From Sodaliphilus sp050873765 (GTDB lineage Bacteria > Bacteroidota > Bacteroidia > Bacteroidales > Muribaculaceae): a stretch of DNA of 20,553 nucleotides. Under the pieces are notes generated by a model. It searched no databases. It had not been told where the DNA came from and saw nothing but the letters and a program-made list of their open reading frames with translations. The stretch covers positions 1 through 20,553 of the forward strand of contig JBNMJK010000046.1 of NCBI GenBank assembly GCA_050873765.1, given 5' to 3'. Positions 1-5,842 of this stretch are shown piece after piece (the first letter of the stretch is position 1; the number at the start of each line of letters is the position of its first letter). The position numbers and the translations under genes are program-made.

Positions 1-490
1 CGGGTGTGGCGTTTTCTTGCCTGACCGACTTCAACGCCGATGTAACCAGCATGGCAAGCCTATTTTTGAACGACAAATTTTTAGGGGCAGTCCGCTTGAA
101 CACAATACCTCGGCCTCCAGATATGTCCACTTTGCGAGGCGTTCCATCTGTGAGATACACGCAATTCATAGGCACTTGTGTCGAAAGTCCCAAAACATTT
201 AAAGCATAATCGCCTGTGGGCACGATGCGGGCATGGGCGCGTTTGGCGATGGCGTTAGCAATTTGGTCGTAGGATGGCACAATCACTCCAAGCCCAAGTT
301 TCTCATCAATTTGTGGATAGTAATAAATGCCTTTAGCCACACGCATTATCTTGCCTTTTTTAACATAGCGGAGCAGTGTTTGTCGGATATTTTCAGCTGA
401 AGCCATACCCACAAAATCATCGGCAAAGAAAATCCTACCTTTGTCAAAGGTATCTATCATGTTCTCTATTTTTTTAGCTTTGCTATCCAT
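1..490 (-). CDS. AbiEi-like antitoxin / DUF6088 family protein, partial (C-terminus beyond window edge)
   Basis: Reading the minus strand from ATG at 490 gives an open frame of 163 codons that runs off the left edge with no stop. The protein begins MDSKAKKIENMIDTFDKGRI, then shows a winged-helix-like stretch (residues about 28-60, IRQTLLRYVKKGKIMRVAKG followed by IYYYP) and an AbiEi-type region (residues 75-110, around IVPTGDYALNVLGLSTQVP). This resembles the Bacteroidota DUF6088 proteins, related to the AbiEi antitoxins of type IV toxin-antitoxin systems. In that family the N-terminal wHTH represses its own operon and the rest neutralises an AbiEii nucleotidyltransferase toxin. A toxin gene would be expected directly downstream, outside the window. 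The gene is more AT-rich than frr next to it. Family assignment is from sequence pattern; toxin partnership is inference. Confidence 0.75.
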   Translation of the reverse strand, partial: MDSKAKKIENMIDTFDKGRIFFADDFVGMASAENIRQTLLRYVKKGKIMRVAKGIYYYPQIDEKLGLGVIVPSYDQIANAIAKRAHARIVPTGDYALNVLGLSTQVPMNCVYLTDGTPRKVDISGGRGIVFKRTAPKNLSFKNRLAMLVTSALKSVRQENATP

Positions 491-504
491 TCTTCTTTAA
501 AAAA

Positions 505-534
505 TTGTCACAAAAATAGCAAATATTTGTGACA
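505..534. promoter_or_regulatory. Inverted-repeat operator, copy 1 (proximal to the AbiEi-like gene)
   Basis: TGTCACAAA (506-514) and TTTGTGACA (526-534) form a perfect 9-base inverted repeat with an 11-base spacer. The site lies 15-44 bases upstream of the antitoxin ATG. It covers a minus-strand -7-like box, TATTTTTG (518 to 511), so a bound protein would block the promoter. Autorepression by the wHTH of the adjacent gene is an inference from AbiEi family behaviour. Confidence 0.6.
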
Positions 535-577
535 CTTATAACCTATACACTCAGGTATGATGTATTTTTAAGGATTT

Positions 578-607
578 TTGTCACAAAAACATACAGCATT
601 TGTGATA
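578..607. promoter_or_regulatory. Inverted-repeat operator, copy 2 (distal)
   Basis: This is a second, slightly degenerate copy of the 505-534 site: TTGTCACAAAAA at 578-589 and ATTTGTGATA at 598-607, with half-site centres again 22 bases apart. Aligned base by base with copy 1, 22 of 30 positions agree. Its left half is part of a 15-base perfect odd palindrome (575-589). The two composite sites start 73 bases apart, which suits cooperative binding. Confidence 0.5.
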
Positions 608-656
608 GAATATAATCGAACAGAGAGGTTTGGCCTTAGGGGCTGGGATATAGGAA

Positions 657-700
657 GCGCGGGCGCTACACTCGAAAAATCAGGAGTGCGGCGCCCGCGC
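657..700 (-). terminator. Strong GC-rich hairpin after frr
   Basis: Arms GCGCGGGCGC (657-666) and GCGCCCGCGC (691-700) pair over 10 bases. After a 2-base internal mismatch, CACTC (669-673) pairs with GAGTG (684-688), leaving a 10-base loop. It lies 37 bases past the frr stop in the direction of frr transcription. There is no clean U-run after it, so it may be a terminator, an mRNA 3'-end stabiliser or a dispersed palindrome. Confidence 0.5.
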
Positions 701-736
701 ATCATTTACCGACAGATGCCGGTATTTACTATTCTC

Positions 737-1297
737 TTACACGGTAAGGATTTCCTTTTCCTTGGCGGCAAAAAGTTCGTCCACCTTCTTCAGATATTTG
801 TCGTGGAGCTTCTGCACCTTTGCTTCAGCATCTTTCTCCACATCTTCAGCCATACCGTCTTTCACAGCCTTTTTCAGTCCTTCGATGGCCTCGCGGCGTG
901 CGTTGCGAATGCTCACCTTAGCTCTTTCGCTTTCAGCCTTCGACTCCTTCACAAGCTGCTTACGGCGCTCCTCGGTGAGCGGTGGAATGTTGAGGCGGAT
1001 CACCTCGCCATTGTTTTCGGGAGTGATGCCCACATTAGCGTCCATAATGGCCTTTTCAATCATGCGGAACATACTCTTATCCCATGGAGTGATCACGATA
1101 GAGCGAGCATCGGGCACGCTGATATTAGCCACAGCGTTGAGAGCCATCTTGCTGCCATAGGCATCCACCTTCACGCCGTCGAGAATTTTCACATTGGCCT
1201 TTCCTGCGCGGATATGAGCCAGAGCCTCTTCCAAAAAGAGAGCAGCCTCGCCCATCTTCTTGTCGGCTGGGTCGAGATAAAATTTCACGTCGTTCAT
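737..1297 (-). CDS. frr: Ribosome recycling factor
   Basis: The 186-residue product has the usual RRF length and pattern. It starts in domain I with a helical AHIRAGKANVKILDGVKVDAYG segment (residues about 27-48). A middle domain II follows (NISVPDARSIVITPWDKSM), then INIPPLTEERRKQLVKESK-like helix sequence (here RLNIPPLTEERRKQLVK) and a long Lys/Glu-rich C-terminal coiled helix. RRF works in the cytosol with EF-G to split post-termination ribosomes into subunits. The start at 1297 matches the family N-terminus. The gene stands alone: its usual partner pyrH is not beside it, and the M16 peptidase gene upstream ends 168 bases away. Identity is very secure. Confidence 0.97.
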   Translation of the reverse strand: MNDVKFYLDPADKKMGEAALFLEEALAHIRAGKANVKILDGVKVDAYGSKMALNAVANISVPDARSIVITPWDKSMFRMIEKAIMDANVGITPENNGEVIRLNIPPLTEERRKQLVKESKAESERAKVSIRNARREAIEGLKKAVKDGMAEDVEKDAEAKVQKLHDKYLKKVDELFAAKEKEILTV

Positions 1298-1411
1298 AAT
1301 CTGTTGTCTTTATATTAGTTGTTTTAAAATTGTCGCACTTTGAGTTATGTTCACGAAAATAGTTATTTTTTGCCGTTTGCGCAAAAAATTATGGCATAAT
1401 CGCAAACATTT

Positions 1412-1426
1412 CCGCCCGAAGCGGGC
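1412..1426 (-). terminator. Short GC hairpin downstream of the M16 peptidase gene
   Basis: GCCCG (1414-1418) and CGGGC (1422-1426) form a 5-base stem with a 3-base loop, 40 bases after the M16 stop codon. The alternative pairing CCGC/GCGG uses the same bases. There is no convincing U-run on the minus strand, so this is a weak terminator candidate. Confidence 0.3.
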
Positions 1427-1465
1427 ACCTATACACATTTTCAAGGTGGCGCACACGCTTGCGTG

Positions 1466-2710
1466 TCACTGAAAAGTGAGCACGGTGGCCTTATCGGCAG
1501 TGATGCGCTCAGCCGCCTGGCGCACCTGCTCGGCAGTGACGGCCTTGATATGCTCCACCGCCTCGTCAACGCTCGCCACACGCCCCCAATAGAGCACACT
1601 TTTTCCTGCGCCTAACGCTATCGACTCCACATTCTGCGACCCCACTAGCAGCTGACCGCAATACTGGCGCTTGGCGGCGTCGAGCCGGCTCGCCGAAAGA
1701 GGCTGCTGCGCCAGTTGGTCGATGGTCTTGCCAATGATGTCGAGGCTCTTCTTCACCTTGTTCTGCTCACAGCCGAAGTATATTTCAAGCAGACCGCAGT
1801 CGGTGAAACTGGCAATCGACGACTCCACCGTATATACCAGACCACGGCGCTCGCGCATCAGCACATTCAGCAGCGAGTTCATGCCTGGCCCAGCCAAAAG
1901 GTTGTTGAGCAGAGCCAACGCAAACCGTCCCTCGTGATACATGCCCGGCACCCGTGCCCCCACTATGGTGTGACTCTGGTGCGAGCCGATGTCCACCACC
2001 TTATGCTCTGGCGCAAGAATGGCGGGCGTGAGGCGCTGTGGGCGATGAAGCGTGTGGTGCATGGCGCCGAACAGTTTTTCTGCTTCACGCAGCACCCGGT
2101 CGGCACCGGTAGGCCCCATATAGAAGAACGCCATATTCTCCGGCACATACTGCCGCTTCAGGTAGCGGAGGCAGTCGGAGCCGTCCATGGCGCTAATCTG
2201 GTCCTCCGTGCCGAGAATATTGTGCCCCATTCCGCTGTCGGCGCCAAAAATCAGATCCTCAAAGTCGTCGAACACAGCCTCGCTTGGTGTGTCGCGGTAG
2301 CTCGCCACCTCCTCCAGCACCACATCTTTCTCGCGCTCTATCTCCTGCTGCGGAAACACTGAGTTCATCACCAAGTCGGCAAGCAGTTCCATGGCGCGCC
2401 CATGGTAAGGCTCCGGAAACACGCTGTAAAGCACCGTGCCCTCTTTGGTGGTGTAGGCGTTGAGCTCACCGCCCACCGTCTCCATTCGGTTAAGAATGTG
2501 CCAGGCGCGCCGGTGCGTGGTGCCCTTGAAAATTGTATGCTCCACAAAGTGGGCAAGTCCGAAGCGAGAGGCATAGTCGTCGCGGCTGCCAGCGTTCACC
2601 ACCAGTCCGCACCAGCCCACACGCTGCGCGGCGGGCACATGCACCAGCCGCAAGCCATTGGGCAAGGTGTGTGTAGTAATCTCTTTTATGTCAAGTTCTG
2701 TAGTTGCCAT
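1466..2710 (-). CDS. M16 family (pitrilysin-type) zinc peptidase, single-unit, cytosolic
   Basis: The 414-residue protein has the inverted zinc motif HxxEH as H54-F-V-E57-H58 inside GLAHFVEHTIFKGT. The expected third ligand is Glu134 in VVLEEVASYRD, at the spacing known for M16B peptidases. The C-terminal half is the M16 inactive-type domain, with GPGMNSLLNVLMRERRGLVY (residues about 275-294). No signal peptide or membrane segment is visible, so it should act in the cytosol, as a dimer or with an inactive partner as in known two-chain M16B enzymes. Its substrate cannot be read from sequence. Its ATG overlaps the stop of the upstream XRE/S24 gene (TAATG), so the two are translationally coupled. 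Bacteroidota M16 proteins are more often exported; lack of a leader is notable. Confidence 0.9.
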   Translation of the reverse strand: MATTELDIKEITTHTLPNGLRLVHVPAAQRVGWCGLVVNAGSRDDYASRFGLAHFVEHTIFKGTTHRRAWHILNRMETVGGELNAYTTKEGTVLYSVFPEPYHGRAMELLADLVMNSVFPQQEIEREKDVVLEEVASYRDTPSEAVFDDFEDLIFGADSGMGHNILGTEDQISAMDGSDCLRYLKRQYVPENMAFFYMGPTGADRVLREAEKLFGAMHHTLHRPQRLTPAILAPEHKVVDIGSHQSHTIVGARVPGMYHEGRFALALLNNLLAGPGMNSLLNVLMRERRGLVYTVESSIASFTDCGLLEIYFGCEQNKVKKSLDIIGKTIDQLAQQPLSASRLDAAKRQYCGQLLVGSQNVESIALGAGKSVLYWGRVASVDEAVEHIKAVTAEQVRQAAERITADKATVLTFQ

Positions 2711-3390
2711 TAGTTGCGGGTGTCAAGATGAATAATATTCTGCACAAGCATCAGTTCACGAATGTCGGCCCGGCGAATTTCCATATCGTCGTAGTTCGGG
2801 TTCTCGCTGCGCAAAATCACGAGAGAGGGGTCGGGATGACGGCGCATATACTTCACCAGGCGGTAGTCGTCGAGCAGCACCACATAAATCTGCCCCCAGA
2901 AGATGTATTGCGTGCCCGTGAGCTCGCGCACGGCTATGAGGTCGCCGCTTCGAATCACAGGGCTCATCGAGTCGCCGCTCACACGCACAATGCGGCAGTT
3001 CTCGTTGATGATGTCGGGAAGATTGATGTGCCCCACCACCAAATCGTCGGAAAACATACGCGCGCGAGGCATTGTGCCCGCCGTCACATCGATGTCGTAC
3101 ACTGGCGTGCCCATCTTCACCGCGTCCATCTCGCTCACCGGCACGGTGGTGACAGGAAGCTGCGTGTGCTTGGCAAAAGGAATGTCGGTGCCATTTTCAA
3201 GCCATTCCTTCGACACGCCCAGGTTCACCACGATGCGGTTCACCAGCGAGTCGCTCACAGGAAGTCGGCCGTTCATATACTTCGACAGGTTGGAGGTGTC
3301 CACGCCTATTTTTTTCGCAAAATCGGTCTGCTTGTAGTTGAGTTCCTTGATCAGGTACTTGATACGGGAAATAATGTCGGAATCTGCCAT
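2710..3390 (-). CDS. XRE-family repressor with S24 (LexA/CI-like) C-terminal domain
   Basis: The 226-residue protein has an N-terminal helix-turn-helix (residues about 6-60; KQTDFAKKIGVDTSNLSKYM is the HTH core). A linker follows, then an S24 peptidase-type domain. The S24 serine is S141 in SGDSMSPVIRSGDLI, the presumed general-base lysine is K180 in YRLVKYMRR, and an Ala104-Gly105 bond lies 36 residues before the serine. That is nearly the LexA arrangement, so self-cleavage is possible but unproven. Such proteins are usually phage-type or stress-type repressors. No phage genes are nearby, so it is probably domesticated. It is first in a two-gene unit with the M16 peptidase and likely represses itself through the repeats at 3418-3449. 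Confidence 0.9.
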   Translation of the reverse strand: MADSDIISRIKYLIKELNYKQTDFAKKIGVDTSNLSKYMNGRLPVSDSLVNRIVVNLGVSKEWLENGTDIPFAKHTQLPVTTVPVSEMDAVKMGTPVYDIDVTAGTMPRARMFSDDLVVGHINLPDIINENCRIVRVSGDSMSPVIRSGDLIAVRELTGTQYIFWGQIYVVLLDDYRLVKYMRRHPDPSLVILRSENPNYDDMEIRRADIRELMLVQNIIHLDTRN

Positions 3391-3417
3391 AAATGATGTG
3401 TGTTTTAATTACAAAGG

Positions 3418-3449
3418 CAAAATTACCACAAAATTGGCATTTTACCAAC
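3418..3449 (-). promoter_or_regulatory. Promoter of the XRE/S24-M16 unit with overlapping operator-like repeats
   Basis: On the minus strand a -7 box TAATTTTG (3425 to 3418) is preceded by TTGG (3448 to 3445) with 19 bases between, close to the Bacteroidota -33/-7 layout. Two related partly palindromic words, GGTAAAATGCC and GGTAATTTTGCC, cover the -33 to -7 region and the -7 box itself. That is the classical position for autorepression by an XRE regulator. The binding protein is inferred. Confidence 0.5.
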
Positions 3450-3518
3450 TGCTATATTCTGTTTTTCAATGAAAAAAGTTTTTTTATTCAAAAACACGGA
3501 TATTTACTGAAAAACTAT

Positions 3519-3526
3519 TATTTTTG
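3519..3526 (+). promoter_or_regulatory. -7 box for the sodium:alanine symporter gene
   Basis: TATTTTTG fits the Bacteroidota TAnnTTTG box. It would give a leader of about 65 bases before the ATG at 3599. I see no good TTTG at the -33 position. Confidence 0.35.
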
Positions 3527-3598
3527 TAACACAAACGCTTTAATTCGTTAATCATTTCAACTATTACAACTTATTCTTAAAAAGATCTCTTACCATCA

Positions 3599-4984
3599 AT
3601 GGATGAACTGAACAATTTTTTCGTCACATTAAGTGGACTCCTGTGGGGATGGCCTACCATTATCCTGCTGCTGGGCACACACATCTACCTCACCATACGG
3701 CTCCATTTCCCACAACGCCATATTCTTAAAGCGATAAAACTTTCAGTCACCCCCGACGAAGGCTCATCGGGCGATGTGTCGCAGTTTGGCTCGCTCGCCA
3801 CTGCCCTGGCGGCAACCATTGGCACGGGCAACATTGTGGGTGTGGCCACAGCCGTGGCTCTGGGCGGTCCGGGCGCGGTGCTGTGGTGCTGGCTCACGGG
3901 CGTGTTTGGCATGGCCACAAAATATGGCGAATGTCTGCTTGCCGTGAAATACCGCGAGCGCACCGCCGACGGCCAGATGGCAGGAGGACCGATGTATGCC
4001 ATAGAGAAGGGGCTGGGCTGGAAATGGCTGGCGGTGCTGTTTGCCATCTTCACCATCATCGCCTCCTTCGGCATCGGCAACACGGTGCAGGCCAATGCCA
4101 TCGCTTCCTTGGCTGAAAAAACCTACCATATCTCTCCTTTCATTTCCGGTCTCATCGTGGCTGCGCTCACCGGCATAGTGGTGGTGGGCGGTGTAAAAAG
4201 CATTGCAAGGGTGTGTGAATGGGTGGTGCCGATAATGGCGCTACTGTATATTGCAGGGTGCGTGTATGTGCTGTGCGTGAACTCAGCCTTTGTGCTGCCC
4301 GCCATCACCAAAATCTGCACTGCCGCATTCTCGCCACAGGCCATGGGTGGCGGCTTCGTGGGATCGTCGATTCTCATTGCCGCACGGTTTGGTATAGCAC
4401 GCGGCCTGTTCAGCAACGAGTCGGGCCTTGGCTCTGCCGCCATCGCTTCAGCCGCCGCACAGACCAAGAATCCGGTTCGGCAGGCGCTGGTGGCTTCCAC
4501 TGGCACTTTCTGGGACACCGTGGTGATTTGCGCCGTCACAGGCATTGTGATTGTGAGCTGCATCATCGCCGACCCCTCTATCCAATACGCCAACGGTGCG
4601 GAGCTGGCAAATGTGGCGTTTGGCGACATTCCCATGATAGGCAAGCCGCTGCTGAGCTTCGGTATGTTCACCTTCGCTTTCACCACCATTTTAGGCTGGA
4701 GCTACTATGGCGAGCGCGCTATGGAATATCTGCACAGCGGCATCATCAAGCACATCTACCGCTGGGGATTTGTGGTGTGCATATTTGTGGGCAGCGTGAT
4801 CAATCTTGAACTCGTGTGGAACGTGAGCGACTGCATGAACGCGCTCATGGCCGTGCCCAACCTGGTGGCTGTGCTGCTGCTCAGTGGCGTGATTGTGCGC
4901 GAAACGCGCAAATACCTGTGGAGCGGGCGGCTCAACGACGAGATGCAGCCCGACGAATCGCATCAAGCGCGTCGCCACACCTAA
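3599..4984 (+). CDS. Sodium:alanine symporter family (AGCS) amino-acid transporter
   Basis: The 461-residue protein is strongly hydrophobic, with about ten to eleven membrane segments beginning at residues 13-33. It carries the AGCS signatures: GTGNIVGV (75-82) followed by a Gly-rich helix, GQMAGGPMYAIEKGLG (125-140), and the family hallmark ARGLFSNESGLGSA (267-280). AGCS proteins sit in the inner membrane and import alanine or glycine with Na+. The exact substrate is not readable here. Length is normal (450-540 is usual). The gene stands alone: it is divergent from the XRE/S24 gene over a 208-base spacer and convergent with upp with 25 bases between. Its Arg/His/Asp-rich tail (last about 20 residues) is cytosolic. 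Confidence 0.93.
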   Translation: MDELNNFFVTLSGLLWGWPTIILLLGTHIYLTIRLHFPQRHILKAIKLSVTPDEGSSGDVSQFGSLATALAATIGTGNIVGVATAVALGGPGAVLWCWLTGVFGMATKYGECLLAVKYRERTADGQMAGGPMYAIEKGLGWKWLAVLFAIFTIIASFGIGNTVQANAIASLAEKTYHISPFISGLIVAALTGIVVVGGVKSIARVCEWVVPIMALLYIAGCVYVLCVNSAFVLPAITKICTAAFSPQAMGGGFVGSSILIAARFGIARGLFSNESGLGSAAIASAAAQTKNPVRQALVASTGTFWDTVVICAVTGIVIVSCIIADPSIQYANGAELANVAFGDIPMIGKPLLSFGMFTFAFTTILGWSYYGERAMEYLHSGIIKHIYRWGFVVCIFVGSVINLELVWNVSDCMNALMAVPNLVAVLLLSGVIVRETRKYLWSGRLNDEMQPDESHQARRHT

Positions 4985-5009
4985 AAATAATCGTACCGCT
5001 TACTTTTCC

Positions 5010-5666
5010 TTACTTTTCGCCGTAAAGAAGGTCGCCAGCGTCGCCAAGCCCTGGCACGATATAGCTGTGCGCATTGAGCACATGGTCGATGTCGGCAGCC
5101 CAGATTGTGGCTTCCACACCTTCCGGAAGAGTGTTTTTCACATGCTCAATAGCCTGGTCGGTGGCAATGACCACTGCTATATGAATGTGCTTAGGGGTGC
5201 CTTTCTGCAAAAAGCCCTTAATGGCCACCTCCATCGAAAGACCGGTGGCAAGCATCGGGTCGGCCACCACAAGCACCTTGCCCTCAATGCTGGGGCTTGC
5301 CAGATACTCAGTGCGCACCACAAAGTCGTCGCCCCCGTCGATGTATTCACGATAAGCGGAGATGAATGCGTTCTCGGCATTGTCGAAATAGCTGAGCATA
5401 CCCTCGTGCAAGGGAAGACCCGCACGGAAAATGGACCCAAGCACCACCTTGTCGGCAAGGGTGCGCGTGTGTGCCACCGCAAGCGGTGTGACGGTGTCGC
5501 AGTCGGCAAACTGCAGGCGCTTTGAAATTTCATAAGCCATGATTTGACCAATGCGCTTCACATTGGTGCGGAAACGAAGACGGTCGGTTTGAATATCCTT
5601 GTCACGAAGTTCGAGCATATAGCGGCTCACAAGCGAGTCGTGCTCGCACAGGTTCACTACTTCCAT
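5010..5666 (-). CDS. upp: Uracil phosphoribosyltransferase
   Basis: The 218-residue protein converts uracil and PRPP to UMP in pyrimidine salvage. The PRPP-binding loop is DPMLATGLS (136-144), the PRPP/uracil-facing RAGLPL is at 81-86, and the C-terminal uracil-binding segment YIVPGLGDAGDLLYG ends four residues before the end or so, all as in the family. The loop has Leu where DPMLATGGS or DPMLATGAS is common, a mild variation. It has its own near-consensus promoter, so it is probably a single-gene transcript behind mutS. Immediately past the stop a 10-base direct repeat (TTACTTTTCC/TTACTTTTCG on the plus strand, 4999-5019) duplicates the terminal codons; this has no effect on the protein. 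Confidence 0.96.
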   Translation of the reverse strand: MEVVNLCEHDSLVSRYMLELRDKDIQTDRLRFRTNVKRIGQIMAYEISKRLQFADCDTVTPLAVAHTRTLADKVVLGSIFRAGLPLHEGMLSYFDNAENAFISAYREYIDGGDDFVVRTEYLASPSIEGKVLVVADPMLATGLSMEVAIKGFLQKGTPKHIHIAVVIATDQAIEHVKNTLPEGVEATIWAADIDHVLNAHSYIVPGLGDAGDLLYGEK

Positions 5667-5712
5667 ATTTAATATTAAGTTGTTGTTATTTTCGGTTTTA
5701 TGGTTCTGCCTG

Positions 5713-5743
5713 CAAAATTACTACAAATTCACGAAATCCCAAA
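5713..5743 (-). promoter_or_regulatory. Near-consensus Bacteroidota promoter for upp
   Basis: On the minus strand TTTG (5743 to 5740) and TAATTTTG (5720 to 5713) are separated by 19 bases, matching the TTTG / TAnnTTTG -33/-7 consensus. This gives an expected leader of about 40 bases before the ATG at 5666. Confidence 0.7.
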
Positions 5744-5771
5744 ACCATATATTTCTGTCTGGATAAAGTAG

Positions 5772-5791
5772 GGACGCGGCATGCCGCGTCC
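5772..5791. repeat. 20-base perfect palindrome between mutS and upp
   Basis: GGACGCGGCATGCCGCGTCC equals its own reverse complement over all 20 bases. As RNA it would fold as an 8-base GC-rich stem with a CATG tetraloop. It lies 51 bases past the mutS stop and upstream of the upp promoter. It could end mutS transcription (only a poor U-run, CTACTTTA, follows) or be a dispersed REP-like palindrome. Confidence 0.6.
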
Positions 5792-5842
5792 GCCCACATA
5801 TTTCCTCATATCCAGACCATTAACATTGGTCACACTATTTTC

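Noticed and set aside
578..1318. Plus-strand frame of 246 codons opposite frr, starting inside the operator region
   Set aside because: It starts at a non-ATG codon within the repeat, and the rest is antisense to frr.
2710..3390. Prophage immunity region
   Set aside because: The XRE/S24 protein resembles a phage repressor, but no integrase, Cro, terminase or structural gene is present nearby.
3391..3598. tRNA or small RNA gene in the XRE/symporter spacer
   Set aside because: It is AT-rich with promoter boxes only; no cloverleaf, no CCA-like end and no GTTCGA loop was seen here or in other spacers.
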